Of a DNA stretch of 64,000 nucleotides, positions 10,460-23,600 are shown piece by piece. The stretch lies in the NCBI GenBank assembly GCA_025667525.1, contig CM046878.1, positions 511,632,274-511,696,273 on the forward strand, in the 5' to 3' direction. A model generated the notes under the pieces. The model was not told the origin of the DNA. It saw only the letters and a program-made list of their open reading frames with translations, and did no database searches. Each line of letters opens with the position of its first letter. The stretch's first letter is position 1. Position numbers and translations under genes: made by a program. This DNA is from Glebionis coronaria (lineage: Eukaryota > Streptophyta > Magnoliopsida > Asterales > Asteraceae).

Positions 10460-13400
10460 CTAATTCAAGGGAAACGTGGTGAGGGATGGAATCATCTCAT
10501 GAGAGATGTCCTCACCATGGTACAACTTAACACGCTGGCCATTCACTTTAAAATTTGGCCCATTTGGTTGCGATAACTCAATGGTGCCATAAGGGAAGAC
10601 TTTAGCGACGGTGAATGGACCAGACCAACGGCTCTTAAGCTTGCCCGAAAAAATTTTCAACCGAGAGTTAAACAGTAAAACTTGATCACCAATTTTGAAC
10701 TCTCGGTTTTTTATCTTAGAATCATGAATGAGCTTGGTTTTCTCCTTTTAGATCAATGAATTCTCATAAGCCTCATTCCTCAGTTCATTAAGTTCATTGA
10801 GTTGGATCTTCCTAAGATCACCGGCTTTGTTGATATCAAAATTAGCCCATTTCAAGGCCCAATAAGCCTTATGCTCCAACTCAATGGGGAGGTGGCATGC
10901 CTTTCCGTACGCAAGACTATATGGAGTGCAACGAATAGGTGTCTTATATGCGGTACGGAAAGCCCACAAAGCATCATCTAACTTATCAGCCCATGAGGCA
11001 TGATGCTCTCCCACAGTTCGCTCTAATATTCTCTTCAGTCCACGGTTAGAAATCTCGGCTTGACCATTTGTTTGTAGATGATACACAGTGGAAAGACGGT
11101 GATTGACACCATACTTAGCCATGACTCGAGGAAATTGATCATTGCAAAAATGAGTCCCGCGATCACTAATGATAGCACGAGGAACACCGAATCGAGCAAA
11201 TAATTGTTTCATAAAGTTCACAACCACCCTCGCATCGTTAGTAGGTAAAGCCTTTGCTTCAACCCATTTTGATACGTAGTCAACGGCTACGAGGATGTAC
11301 TTGTTCCCTTTAGATGATGGAAAGGGCCCCATAAAGTCGATGCCCCATACGTCAAAGATTTCACATTCTTGGATGAAATTTTGAGGCATCTCATCTTTAT
11401 GTGTGATCTTGCCTTGTCTTTGGCAAGCATAACAACGCTTAACCATTTCATGAGCGTCATGATAAATGGTGAGCCAATAAAATCCAGAGTCGAAAACTCT
11501 CTTCGCGGTATAGTTAGGACCAAAGTGACCACCGGTTGGTCCTTTTCGGTAAGCTTCCAAGATTTGTAAAGCTGCAGGCCCGTCAACACACCGACGAAGG
11601 ATCAAGTCAGCACATTGTTTAAAGAGATAAGGGTCATCCGAATAGTAATTTTTCACATCCTTGAAGAATTTCTTCTTTTGTTGGGACGATAACCCTTCGA
11701 TGAGAATTCAACTCGCCAAGTAGTTTGCAAAATCCGCAAACCATGGGGTATCATCAAGATTGGAGTTAATAGACATCAAGGCCTCAAGGGGAAAAGATTC
11801 ATTAATCTCTTGATTTGGGAGCTCCCCTTGATAAGGATCCTCGAGTCTACTAAGATGATCCGCGGCTAGGTTTTCCGCTCCCTCCTTGTCACGAATTTCA
11901 ATTTTGCATTCTTGAAGGAGTAAAACCCAACGAAGAAGTCTTGGTTTGGAATCTTGTTTGGTTAACAAGTACTTCAACGCGGAATGATCGGTATACACAA
12001 TGGTGGTGGAAAGGACAAGATAGGGGCGAAATTTTTCAAAAGCATACACTACAGCTAAAAGCTCTTTTTCGGTAGTGGTATAATGCAATTAAGCCCCCTT
12101 CATTGTCTTGTTAGCGTAATGGATTGGTTGGAAATGTTTGTTGATTCTTTGTCCCAAAACCGCTCCAATGGCAAAGTCGCTAGCATCACACATCAATTCA
12201 AAAGGTAACTCCCAATTAGGGGTAACTAAGACCGATGCCTTAGTTAATTTATCTTTAAGAAGATTGAAAGATTCAATACACTCTTTAGAAAAGATAAAAG
12301 GAGTATCTTTTTCCAAGAGGTGGGTTATCGGGAGAGCGATCTTAGAAAAATCTTGAATGAATCGACGATAGAAGCCCGCATGACCAAGAAAACTTCTCAC
12401 ACCCTTCACGGTTGAAAGTGGAGGGTAATTTAGCAATCACATCGACTTTAGCACGGTCGACTTCGAGACCGGCTTTGGAAATTTTATGACCAAGAAGAAT
12501 ACCTTCTTTTACCATGAAATGGCATTTTTCCCAATTAAGGACGAGACGAGTGTCTTCACACCGTTTGAGCATACGTTCTAAATTGGCAAGGCAAGTAGAG
12601 AAAGAATCACCATAGACCGAGAAATCATCCATAAAGACTTCCATAGTTTCTTCAACCATGTCATGGAATATAGCCATCGTACACCTTTGGAAAGTCCCAG
12701 GAGCATTGCATAAGCCGAAAGGCATTCTTTTGTAAGCAAATGTTCCATAAGGACAAGTGAATGTGGTTTTCTCTTGGTCTTTAGGATCGATGGGAATTTG
12801 AAAATACCCGGAGAAACCGTCTAAGAAGCAATATAAGTCATTACCCGCTAAACGCTCGAGCATTTGATCCATGAAAGGAAGAGGAAAATGATCCTTGCGA
12901 GTGGAATCGTTGAGCTTGCGATAGTCTATGCAAACTCGCCAACCCGTGACAAGTCGAGTAGGAATCAACTCGTTGTTTTCATTGGGAACAACGGTTATTC
13001 CGCTTTTCTTAGGCACACAATGGACGGGACTAACCCATGGCGAATCCGAAATAGGGTAAATCATTCCGGCATCTAGAAGTTTGATAACTTCTTTCTTGAT
13101 GACGTCATGAATTTTTGGGTTAACCCTTCTTTGGCTTTGGATTGCGGGTTTAAAGTCATATTCCATGAGAATTTTATGAGTACAAAAGTTAGGATTAATT
13201 CCGTGAATGTCGGAAATTTTCCAAGCAATTGCTTTCTTATGATTCTTAAGCACATCGAGAAGTCGAGATTTTTCATCCTTTTTTAAGTCCTTTGCAATGA
13301 TGACGGGTAACTTCTTATTGTCTTCAAGGAAAACGTATTCGAGATGAGACGGTAACTCCTTAAGCTCTAAATCCGGAGGATTGTCAATGGAAGGCGTAGT

Positions 13401-14150
13401 CAAATTCGGATCATCGTTTAAGATTTCCTTAGGAGAAGGTGGAGAAATATGGTCCTCATTGAGAAGTTTCTCAATGGTACGAATGTCTTCATCCCAATCG
13501 GTGGGAGAATCGTTATATTTTAAGTCCACATCCCCTAGGCTTGCTTCAAATTCTTTCAAAAGGAAATCACTTTCTCCAAATGGAGTTAGTGAGGGAGCAA
13601 TAGAGGCAACGGTCTCAACAATGGGTAGAGAAGAAAAACCACTTTTACAAGCGTCTTTGAAGTGTTCTTCACAAGCCTCATCAAGTACGTCAATGAAATT
13701 AACGCTCTCGTGTTCAGAAGGTTGCTTAGAAAGTTTACCCATGTTGAAGACGATTTTGTCGTCACCAACTCTCATGATTAATTCGCCCGCGGCTACATCA
13801 ATGAGAGTGCGACCGGTCCTCAAGAATGGACGTCCAACGATTAATGGAACACGATGGTCCATCTCGTAGTCAACGACAACAAAATCCGCCGGAAAGGTGA
13901 ATTTGTCGACACCGACGAAGACATCTTCGGCTATCCCCACCGGATAAGCAACCGTACGGTTAGCTAATTCCAATGTCATTCGTGTGGGGACTAGCTTGGG
14001 TAGAGATAGTTGTTTCCAAACACTTAATGGAATTAGGTTAATACTAGCACCTAGATCGGCTAGGGCCATACAATTCTCTACCCCAGGGAAGTTGCAAGGA
14101 ATGAGAAAGCGACCCGGATCACCAAGTTTGGTCGGTAATTTCCTTAAAAG
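10460..14150 (-). pseudogene. Element F pol: protease, RT, RNase H, integrase (broken)
   Basis: Domains follow in sense order. An Athila-type aspartic protease has the active-site region ADLGAS near 14055, and VPLIVGRPFLRTGR follows. RT has VCIDYRKLN, FLDGFSGY and the catalytic FMDD (about 12625). RNase H has [12 protein letters not shown] and [12 protein letters not shown]. Integrase has the zinc-binding HFGPNYTAK...CYACQRQG, then [18 protein letters not shown] and [17 protein letters not shown] frameshift near 12425 breaks RT from RNase H. In-frame stops lie near 12089 (Q to stop), 11706 and 10748; otherwise the frame continues to LTTFPLN at 10460. All catalytic motifs are present, so the copy was full-length when inserted and decayed later. 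Confidence 0.92.
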
Positions 14151-16112
14151 AACCGCGGACCAGTTCTCATTAAGTTGGGTCTGAGCAATATCAAGAAGCT
14201 TTTCTTTGTCACTAAGAAGATCTTTAAACATTTTAGCATATTTCGGCATGTGAGCGAGAGCCTCGGCAAAGGAGATGTTGAAATTCAATTGTTTAAACAT
14301 TTTAAGAAAGTTCGAAACTTGAATATCATCCTTGTTCTTCAACTTCTCTTTCCTCAACCTTGAAGGGTAAGGTATATTGGGTTGAGATGAAGGCTTTGAA
14401 ATAGAATTCTCACTCACATCCTTGGGTGGTGGAGGGGTAGAAGTAGAAGGGGAAGGAATTGGTGAAATAGAAGGTGGAAGAATCGGTGAAATAGGCTCGT
14501 TATCCTTTGTCACAATCACCGGTGTAGGTGTAGGAATCTCGGGTTCCTTTAAACCTTTTCCACTTCGAGTGGTGATTGCTTTCATCTCCCCTCTTGGATT
14601 AGCAACAGTGTTACTCGGAAGAGAACCCGAACCAGAGGGTTGACTACTTGGGAAGAAACTAGCCATCATATCCCTTAAGTCATTCGTTTGACTACTTAAA
14701 GAGTTTCGCATGTAGGCTCTATGATCATTCCCTTGTTTCGCCATATCTCCTTTCAAGTTGATGATTTGACTCTGAAGATTCTTCACCAGCGCATCATTAG
14801 TCCTCATGTATGTTTCAACCTCGTGATGGTATGCCGTGGGTTGGTTTGGACGGGGAACTTGGTAAGCGGGTGGTTGATAAGTGGTTTGTTGATAAACTTG
14901 ATTGTTTCCTTGAGGTGGATATGGGTTTCTTTGGGTTTGATATTGATTGGGAGCTCGAGTTTGGTTTTGATTATTGCGATTGAAGTTGTTTTGGTTTTGA
15001 TGAGGAAAACCGGGTGGTGAAAGGAAGTTGTTTGAACGATAACTTAGCAAATTGCGGTCACCTTGAGGACGAGCTTGATAGCCTCCCGTGGAAAAGTTAA
15101 CGTTAGCGCATATACATTTTTCGGATTGTCATGAGTAGAAGGACAATCGGTGTATGAATGAGCACCCCCGCAAATCTCACAAGAAGTTGCTACAGCTTAT
15201 CTTGTTGAAATTGGTTCGTAGCCATGGTTAAGAAGTTTTTGTTCATCTCGGCTATTTGGTGGGTAAGTTCGGTTATCTCGGGGTTTGATGAAGTAGAAGA
15301 AACATTGGCCCTCGGGTTATTCCTTGAAGATGCGGATGAATCCCAATTTTTGTGGTGAGTGGTCATGTTCTCTATAAGCTCTCTACACTCGTCAGGTCTT
15401 CTCTTCATGAATGTACTACCGGCGGCAGCATTAATCGTATCACGATCACGAAAAGTTAAACCATTGTAGCAAGTATCAATCAAAGTAACGGGGAGCATAT
15501 TATGGTTCGGAAAACGGTCGATCAAGACATTATAACGTTCCTAAGCATCGAAAAGCGACTCATCAGGTTCTTGAGTGAATCCACTAATTTGATTGCGAAG
15601 ACTAGTGACCATGGATGGTGGAAAGTAGCGCGACAAAATTTTTTGAGTCATGTCGTGCCATGTATGAATTGAGTTTTTAGGAAGACGATCAAACCATTTT
15701 TCGGCATGGTGGGATAAAGTGTGTGGGAAAAGATGAAGGAGAAGAAAATCCATGGAAACACCAGGCAATTTCATGCTTTGAGTGACGGTAAGAATTTGTC
15801 GAGATGTTTGTTGGCATCATCATCCGGTAATCCGCGAAATGGACAAGCGTTTTGAACTTGTTGGATCATGTGACGCTTCAACAAAAATTCAGGAGCCGTG
15901 ATTTGCGTCGGCGCAATCGGCCATCCTCGTCCGTTCATGGTTGGTTGACAAAGCTCCTCCATCGTTCGAAGATCAGGTGGAGGGACATGGTTGTTGTTGT
16001 TGTTGTTATTATTCAAATTGGGGTGAGGTGGGTTCTTATTATTATGCACACCGGTCATATCTAAGTCTCTAAGAGTCTCGGGCTTAGAATAAGACGTAGA
16101 TCGAGTACGCAT
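14151..16112 (-). pseudogene. Element F gag (broken)
   Basis: The start codon at 16112 is conserved with element G (M-x-TRS-x-x-YS-x-PET). A poly-Asn stretch follows, then the capsid part (MEELCQPTMNGRG, FPHTLSHHAEKWFDRLPKNS, FPPSMVTSLRNQISGF, CYNGLTFRDRDTINAAAGS). The zinc knuckle has the Athila/Tat spacing C-x2-C-x3-H-x4-C and lies near 15170. A Gln/Asn/Pro-rich segment and AITTRSGKG lead to protease. Breaks: a 1-base frameshift near 15785, a TGG-to-TAG change near 15541, and a frameshift near 15195 just before the zinc knuckle. An AG preceded by a T-rich run lies a few bases upstream of the start in both F and G, which could be a splice acceptor. Confidence 0.9.
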
Positions 16113-16302
16113 ACACTAAAATGAAATACAATATTTTTGTTTTTTTTATCTTTTTTATCTTTTTTATTTTTTTGGATTTTTAAAAATTTTATATTTTTTT
16201 AGGATTTTTTGAAATTTTTTTGCTTAAAAATAACTTTCCCAAAAGAACGGATCCCAAAATCCAAATTTTCTCGCTAAAAACCGTTAATCTTTACGAAAAG
16301 AG

Positions 16303-16317
16303 CCGGCAACGGCGCCA
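16303..16317 (-). other. Element F primer binding site (tRNA-Asp type)
   Basis: Sense strand TGGCGCCGTTGCCGG starts two bases after the LTR end CCATTAAATCA. It is the site usual in Athila-type Ty3/Gypsy elements and is read as complementary to tRNA-Asp. Confidence 0.85.
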
Positions 16318-16319
16318 TT

Positions 16320-18362
16320 TGATTTAATGGTTTTACCAATATGTACTCGATATCGTTCTCGGTATCTAATCAAATTGATCACGGTTTAGGGTGGGATTAT
16401 TGGTGTTGATCACTAAAAGGGGGAGCTTGATTATCTAAGTTTACAAATAGCATAAACGTAAAAGCTATTAAAAATAAAGATGAATATCTAACCTTGATTG
16501 CTTTTTCAGAACGAATGCTGCACAGTAGAACTTTGGTGAAAATAACTAAGGGTAATTAACTATTTAAAATAAAATTGAAAATGTAAATGTCGTTTAGTAA
16601 AAATGAAAGCTTTAAAATTTAAACTAAAAATTAAGACTTGAAATTATATGACTAAAAATGAAAACTTGATAAAAAGTAATTTTGAAAACCTAAAACTTTA
16701 TAAAAATTTAAACCTAAAAAAATTAACTAAATGAAAATGTTTAAAAATTAAACTAAGTAAAAATGGCGGGAAAATTTAAAGTTTAAAAGTAATTCGGGAA
16801 ACTAAAACTGAATGTAAGTCGGGAAACCAAATTTGTACTTAATCCGGAATCCCAATTTTACACTCAATTTGGAATATGAAATTCCACACATAAGTCGGAA
16901 TGTATTTCCTTCACTTAATTCGGAATGCGTGCTTTTGTACTTAATCCGGAATGTACAAATCCAAGACCTAGTTTGGAATGTAATCCCACACTTAATTCGG
17001 AATCTGGTTGTCGAACACCTAATTCGGGAAACACATTCCACATGTAATCCGGAATGGAAAAGCTTTACTTAGTTCGGAATACCAATCCAAGATGTAATTC
17101 GGAATCCGTGTCACACAACTAGTTCGGAATATAACTTTGGATGTAGTTCGGAATCTCAATTCCTGATGTAGTTCGGAATCCACGATCACAACCTAATCCG
17201 GAATGTTAATCACGAACTCAATTTAGAATCTGCATGCCTGACCTAGTTCGGAATCTGCGTCACCCACCTAATTCGGAATTTGTATATTTGTACTCAATTC
17301 GGGAAATGGAATTTGTTTGGGAGGGAAAAATTAATGTAAGTCGGAATAATGATGTTTGATCTAATTCGGGATAATAGGTTTTGCACATAAGTCGGGAAAA
17401 AGTAGTTTTGACACCAGTTCGGGAAAAGAGGGGTTTGAAGATCCGAATTAAGCTAAAATAAGCAAAAATCAAATAAGCACTTACCAAAACTTTTACCAAA
17501 TCAATTTTTAGAAAAAGCTAATAAGACACAATTTAAAAACTTTTTTAAACACTAAATAAGCAAAAATTTAAAATCAACTTTTTATAGAAATATTAAACTA
17601 CCAAAATCAACTTATTTAAAAACTAATAAACATAAAGATTAAGCAAATAAACACCTTAATCTAAAAACCTCAAACACACCAAACCAATAAGCAAACCAAT
17701 CACACAATCAACAAAATTAAACCAACTACATGATTAATTAAGCAAAACAATAGATTATGATTAAGAAAGGTAGAATGAAAATTTATTAAAAAGCTTGATT
17801 ATATTAAAGATTAAGATCAAAGATTACAAGATTAAGATGAAGGTTTGATAAACTAGAGAGAAGAAAAATAAAACACACTTAATTACCTACTAAAATTAAA
17901 GACTAAAACTTAACTAACTCCACTAATGACACATTAGAAGACTATATATAGGGGAAGGAGTAGGAGCTTGTTTCTTCCTCTTTTCTTCTTGTCTTCTCGT
18001 CTTTCTCGACTTAGTCTCGGGATTAGTCGAATGATAACTTGAACTCGTCTTCTATTTTTATACTTTTAAGTTCTTCGACTTCGTTTAACTTCCGTCTTTA
18101 GACTTTTTCTTCGATAAATCTTCAGAATAGGCCTTGACTTCCGTTCTTCTTGCACTTTTGATCTTTTGAGTTCATCTTTTGTCTTTTTTTCGATAAAAGC
18201 CCGTGAAAGCCCGTGTTTTCTACCTTTTTCATCTTTTGGTCCTAAAACACAACAAAAACACCAACCATGCATAATTCCGCCTTTTACGACATTAAATACA
18301 CGTTTTGGTCTTGTTATTGTTAGAAATAAGTGCTAAAAGGATAAGTGTTTTCACACCTATTA
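16320..18362 (-). repeat. Element F 5' LTR
   Basis: 2043 bp, the partner of 6333-8390. Sense start TAATAGGTGTGAAAACAC, sense end CCATTAAATCA. The TATA element (TATATATA) is at 17943-17950. The outer boundary is fixed by the ttatt duplication, giving LTR ends TA...CA in place of TG...CA. Confidence 0.92.
16790..17428 (-). repeat. ATTCCGA motif array in element F 5' LTR
   Basis: Partner of the array at 6803-7440, with the same number and order of sites. A few cores have decayed (TTTGGAAT near 16868 and 16973, TTTAGAAT near 17223). Confidence 0.85.
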
Positions 18363-18367
18363 TTATT

Positions 18368-18555
18368 TTTCTTCAAAATCATTACATAGAGCCTACATAT
18401 AGAGAATATTCTATTGCATACATTGTTTCCTTCCCTATTGATGTGACAAAAAGGGGAATACATACATGCTACACTTGAGGGGAAGCAATTTGAAGATGAT
18501 GTACCACTTAGAAGAGATACACAAAGAGTTTTGCCAACATCAACTAGGGGAAGAT
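18368..18555 (+). other. Element B interior, right part, and polypurine tract
   Basis: Resumes element B after F. It is colinear with 39705-39891 of element E (CATTACATAGAGCCTACAT, GATGTGACAAAAAGGGGAA, TGCTACACTTGAGGGGAAG). Three purine-rich words precede the LTR; the last, CTAGGGGAAGAT at 18544-18555, is the polypurine tract. Confidence 0.85.
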
Positions 18556-19076
18556 TGTTGGGTCAAAAAGTTAATGTGGCAGAAACTCAAAACAAAGAAA
18601 ACATGAAGGCATTTGTTCAACGTTGACACATTGTGTCTAGACTTTGACAAGTGTTAACGAAACACTGACAGAAGTCAAACGCTATTGGAAATATCTATTT
18701 AGGATAAATATTTAGAATATTATTTATGAATATTATATATTAGTTATTTAAATAGAAGATATGCATGTTTATTTGATATTATCTCTTGTAAAACCCTAAT
18801 CCTTACACTATAAAAGGAACCAATGGTTATTAGGTTTTTCATAACTTTTATTCACAATGTAAACCTAAAGCGTGTGTAGCACTAGACGTGGGATTAATGT
18901 ATACACGTCTAGTGGTTGTTGATTATTAATATAATGAGCAACCCTTTGATTAAATTATGTGTTCTTGTGCCCTAAACACCTTGTTAACGGTTTTCATTCT
19001 ATTCCGCTTTGATTCAATCAAGTGAATAGGAATCATTCCTAGTAGCTAAAAGATCGAGGAAACCAAGGTTTCCATA
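18556..19076 (+). repeat. Element B 3' LTR
   Basis: 521 bp, partner of 4409-4930. It ends TTTCCATA where the 5' copy ends TTTCCACA, so the terminal CA has mutated to TA. The ctatg duplication follows at 19077-19081. Confidence 0.92.
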
Positions 19077-19081
19077 CTATG

Positions 19082-19840
19082 AAGGCTTGATGTATGGATA
19101 ACTAGAGTCCTTAGACCTTGATGCCCTACAATATACCTTTTATCTTACACTATGTGCAGTAAAATGCACCTTGTGGAAGGACTAGATGTATGTTGCAAAG
19201 ACACTTGACCTTAGGTATGGGTTGGTTGGATTGGTGACCTGGGTATGTACTTTTTCTAGGGATAACCTGGTTCAGGGTAAACTTGTGCTTTAACTCCATT
19301 CACGGGGCATTTGGTGAATAAGGGACTCTTGAGCTCCTATATGTCTATCTTGCTTATGCAAGTGTGCTTGTTTAGACAGTGCTTGTAGCCTAGTGCCTAT
19401 TGAAGGATAGTTAATGCCTCTAGGAAAGTTTCCAATGTTTGTATGAACTTTCTCCTGCTTGTACAACATCCCCCTGCTTTTGTAATTTCCACATGTTTGA
19501 CTGTTGACTTTTTTACCGTTACCTTGTTTGACTAGCCGTTGGGCATGTTGATAAAATTTTGGTTAAGCAATATTTTAATTTTTTTGAGAGATATTTAAGC
19601 CAGTTACTTCGTTATTTGGTTTCCTTATTTTTATCCTTTCAAATTTCTTGTTTTTAAAAGATTTTCTTTCAAGATTCTTGGCAATTTGCAAGGTTGGTCT
19701 AATAATAGCTCTCAACTTATCCTATATAAACTTAATTCGCTTAACCAATTGGCCCAATAATTCACTTCGATCACATCCCACCTCTAATATACACTTTTAT
19801 CTCAAATATTTTCAGTGGCGTTAGAGATTGCTGAATATCA
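19082..19840 (+). other. Element A spacer between pol and extra ORF, right part
   Basis: Non-coding continuation of 4016-4408. It corresponds to the reverse complement of about 23660-24380 in element C: both contain CTAGGAAAGTTTCC, words such as CCCCTGCTT, and a T-rich run before the extra ORF. No gene is seen. Confidence 0.65.
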
Positions 19841-20045
19841 CAGCATGATTGCCATTTTGGCGAAACCTATTAGGTATGAAGCTCTTCGCGAGGCTATGGA
19901 CTACTTAAGAGAATGTTAATGCAGGTTATCCTTAGTCCTTAACCCTCGCATTTACACTTCACACATCCATCAGTTTTGGTCCAATACACATATCAAAATA
20001 GTGGATGGAGAAGTAACAATTAAAAGCAAGGTAGATGGTCACTCC
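19841..20045 (+). pseudogene. Element A extra ORF (between pol and 3' LTR), start
   Basis: Codes for a degraded N-terminus: a segment ending EALREAMDYLRE, a stop near 19918, then LNPRIYTSHIHQFWSNTH and VDGEVTIKSKVDGH. The last block matches VDGEVIIQSTVDGH of the same ORF in element C (near 23450), which identifies it. Element C inserted at actcc (20041-20045), and the frame resumes at 63290. The function of this ORF is unknown to me. Confidence 0.75.
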
Positions 20046-20566
20046 TGTTCATCCCTAACTCAGATCTTAAACCTTATCTTGTTTAAGGGTCGTGATAGAT
20101 AGAATAGATTCAATCTAACACTAGAGAAACTTTGCAATACAAAGTAACTAAACAAGATGCGGAATGTAGTGTTTAGCACAAGAACAAATGATTAAAGCAA
20201 ACGTTAAACTTTAATATATCAAAGATATACTTATACCCAATAATGGTATTAGGGTTACCAAAACCTTAAAGTATGAAATGAAAGACAATAGAGAAAGACA
20301 CACTTTGCATGATAACCTAGTGGGTCCTTTTATAGTACAAGTATTCACGTACAAGATTACTACTAACAAACTTGGAAAGTATCTCGGAGTAGTAACAGAA
20401 ACGCGTTATAATCTATTCCAAGTTTATCTCTAGTGGCAGGGTCTTTGACTTCAGCAGGGGAACCAATCCCCCTGCCTTTGTTATATAACAGGGGGAACTT
20501 ACTCTAGCAGGGGAACCATTGACCAACTAGTAGGGGTAACTAATATACTTATATTTATTCCCAACA
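20046..20566 (-). repeat. Element C 3' LTR
   Basis: In sense it starts TGTTGGGAATAAATATAAG and ends GGGATGAACA. Near its sense start are five copies of CCCCTGC (plus strand AGCAGGGGAA and variants, 20450-20540). The TATA box (sense CTATAAAAGG) is near 20330. Partner of 62764-63284. Confidence 0.92.
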
Positions 20567-20578
20567 ATCCTCCCCTAA
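20567..20578 (-). other. Element C polypurine tract
   Basis: Sense strand AAGTTTAGGGGAGGAT adjoins the LTR start TGTTGGG. The same word lies before the 3' LTR of element D, which links the two families. Confidence 0.88.
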
Positions 20579-20633
20579 ACTTGTGCTTTCCCTAAAGATA
20601 AGTTTCTGAATAAATACTAGCTGATGAGGGTGC

Positions 20634-23600
20634 TTACAAAGTTCCTGGCCAAAGCTGACTGTACATCATCCTTACCAGATCATAAGCAACAGGTGCTTTA
20701 GCATCTACAATCAAGTCTGCCTGTGCTAATTTCTTCAAGGTCTCCTGATTGAAAGGATAGTAACGATGATTAACCAAATAAACACTTACCCCTTCCATAA
20801 CTATCTCATAGACCCCATAATTGGTAAATAGCTTCCAATACAACAGATTTCCTCCATTTACTACATCAAATAAGGGATCAAACAAATCATGCTCCTACAT
20901 CCTATGCATGCACTCCCAGATCACCCAATCCTTCTCTACACCATCTATAGTAGGATGATTTGCAGCAAAGGTCTTCTTCAAAATTTTCCACAGATCACCT
21001 AAGTCCTCACTATCCAAGGTTTGAAACATAACATCTAGACTTAGGAATGTCTGTGCTGTATTGTCAGCTCTTGTAAGCTTCCACCAAGTCATCCCCTTGT
21101 GTTCATAAACATCATACTCCACTATGGCAAATTTCTTCCCAAGCTCACTAGGTGGGATTTCATCATTTTCTTGCACAATTAGCTGTTTATCAATTTCTTC
21201 ATTTGAGGGATGCTGAGTCTCCTTAGTAACTATACCAACTTTTTCCATCCTCTTGAGTCTTTTGGCTGTCCTTTGTGCATTGAGTACAGATTTCTCAATT
21301 GCTGGGAAACTTGCACCTACTTGAGTTAATGCACCTGCTTGTGATGATGCACCTACTTGTGATGATACACCTGCTTGTGTAGTTTCCAATGTTGTTCCTT
21401 TAGCCTTTCTTTTTCTGGATTCCCTAGCTCTCTGTAATATTTCACTTTGCCTCTTGAGATACTCAGCTTCCTCAGGAGAGTTGATAGCTATGAAGTCTTC
21501 CACATTTAGCTCTCTTAGGACTGGTCTTACTGCCTTATCTATATCCCCAAAAGTAATGTCTTTGAAATTACCATCAATCCATTTCTTATGTCTTTGGAGC
21601 AAAACGTTGTAGTGTGCAAGCCTCCCTTTCTCAGACTTCAAATATCTTTCCTTCTGAAAATGATTTGCCCTTCTTTCCAGATATTCATTTTGGTACTTGT
21701 AAACTAGACAAATCAATTCATACATGTCTTCCAAAAGGAGCATTTACCAACTCCTTCTCCCATTGATTTAGAAACTCTTGAACATGAGGCACCCTGTCAT
21801 CCAACTCTCTATGCATGATTTCAATTTGCTTAAGCATCTCTTTGGGCCTCATCCTTTGCATTCTCTGACCCTGCATATCAATCTCCTCTTGTTGCATTCT
21901 GAGAGCTACCTGTTCATCATATTCTTCTTGAGCCCTTTGTTGTTCAGGTGTTCTATGCTTGTACTTTTTCTTGGGCTGTTCAACCATGATCCCTTTTCCC
22001 CTGTCTTTTGGATCCACTACTGGTGCTGGTTTGGCTTTAGGTGCAGGTTGTCCAATTGTAATTCCCTTCTGAGCTGGTTGCCTTTTCTTCCTAACAAATG
22101 TTTGAGTGATAGGCTTAGTAGGGGAAAGACTTACAGCAGTGGGTCAGTTATAGCAGGGGAAAGTTTTAAAGCAGGGGCTTCTTCTTGATTGGCCATAGTC
22201 AACAATGTTTGAGCAATCTCTTTTGTGGCACTCCCCTTATCACTTCCTTTCTCAGCACTTCCTTTCTCAGTCCCTTTCTCAGCACTTGCTATCTTTCCTT
22301 GTTCTAGACCCTGACCACCAGGATATTCATACCACTGAGTGGATTCATCTGTATTAGGAACTTACTCCCATTTGGAAGCATCCTCATCTGTAGATATGAT
22401 AAGCTTGGGCTTTCTCCTTCCCTCAAGTGTAGCAAGTCTGGTTTCCAAGTTATTGATAACTAGACCTTGCTTTTTGACAGTTTGTACAAGTTGTGCATTT
22501 TGCTTTTTCAAGCTCATGCACATATTCGTCAATTCCAAGATGGTCATTGGTTGCATTCTGCTCTCAAACCTAGAAGGGAATTTCTCCCCTTTTTGGGTAT
22601 CACTGAGTGAGGGAGAGGACTTACTGATGGTGTCACTATCCTGCTCACCCCTTGAGGATGAGATAGTAGTGGCAGCCAAACCCTCAGTACGCTCCAACCT
22701 TATTGAGGCTCTCCTCTCGGCTACTTGTGAAGATTCACCAGGTAAGGGAGACATGGCAAACCTGGATTTGGTTCTCCTTTCATGTTTTGGATCAGCAGGG
22801 GGTAGAGTACTGGCAGGAATAGCGTCTTGGCAGGGGAATCAGATGGTTTGTGTGTGGATGTTTTTGTCTTAGCTTCTTCTTGTTTGATTTGTTTCATCAT
22901 GATGGAAGTGAGTGGAACAACCCTGCCATAAAATTGGGGAGATGGTGCAAGAAGTGTGGTAAACAGTTTGGTAGAGTGTTTGGTGGCTGAAAAATACCTT
23001 GTGTGTTTGATAGGACCATGTTCACTCATATTCAGCAAAAGTTGTGTAAACCTTTGGGTACATACAAAATTTAGTATTGCTTGTGACATTTTTGACCATT
23101 CCTTTGAAAATCATTTGAGAAAAACAGTATTTTCTCCCTGTTGCTAAGCATATCAGGGCAGAAGCAACTTCACTTCCAAATTCATTAAAAGCAGTGGTTC
23201 TAGGTGACAAACATTGCAAAATTGTATGAATCAAATATTTCCAATGTGGGGCAAACTGACCTTTAGCAAACTGACATTTTTGATCATCAGAAAGAGTGTA
23301 CCCCAATTTAACAAGACCCTCAAAGATTTCAGCCTCAGGTAGGTTGGTTATCCCATCCTCATCATCCAGAATAAGCTTGTCTCTGATGGAAGCAAGTGTA
23401 ATCACCTTGGGATGACCATCTACTGTGCTTTGAATTATTACCTCTCCATCTACTGTTTTGGTCATGGATTTAGACCAAAACTTCTGGATGTGTGAGGTTT
23501 AAATCCTGGGTTGATGAGAAGAGCCACTCTAAAATACGAAGATTTTAGAAAAGCCAATGCATCAACGAATTCTGCTGGTTCATCATGTAATAAATCAATT

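Larger units (their letters stand above)
6333..18362 (-). mobile_element. Element F: Athila-like Ty3/Gypsy retrotransposon, degraded
   Basis: A full-length minus-strand element: 5' LTR 16320-18362, tRNA-Asp primer site 16303-16317, gag-pol 16112 to 10460, ~2 kb post-pol region, polypurine tract at 8391-8404 and 3' LTR 6333-8390. Perfect ttatt duplications lie at 6328-6332 and 18363-18367, inside element B. Long LTRs, the Asp primer site, gag type and integrase-last pol order fit the Athila lineage of Ty3/Gypsy. Gag-pol carries at least three frameshifts and several stops, so it is not autonomous. Its coding part is close to that of element G, but the two LTRs share only their first ~350 bp in sense orientation. 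Confidence 0.92.
4409..19076 (+). mobile_element. Element B: non-coding copia-type LTR element (LARD-like), split by F
   Basis: 5' LTR 4409-4930, primer site 4933-4944, polypurine tract 18544-18555 and 3' LTR 18556-19076 are flanked by a perfect ctatg duplication (4404-4408 and 19077-19081). Without the nested element F it is about 2.6 kb and encodes no protein. It is colinear with element E throughout, so B and E are two copies of one non-autonomous family. The two LTRs differ at about 20 of 521 positions by eye, so the insertion is old. Its proteins must have come from an autonomous relative, probably the Sirevirus-like family of C, because the LTR start TGTTGGG and the leader after the primer site are similar. 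Confidence 0.9.

Noticed and set aside
13381..13869. 162-residue plus-strand frame, and other plus-strand frames over 10748-15020
   Set aside because: Antisense shadows of the F gag-pol coding sequence.
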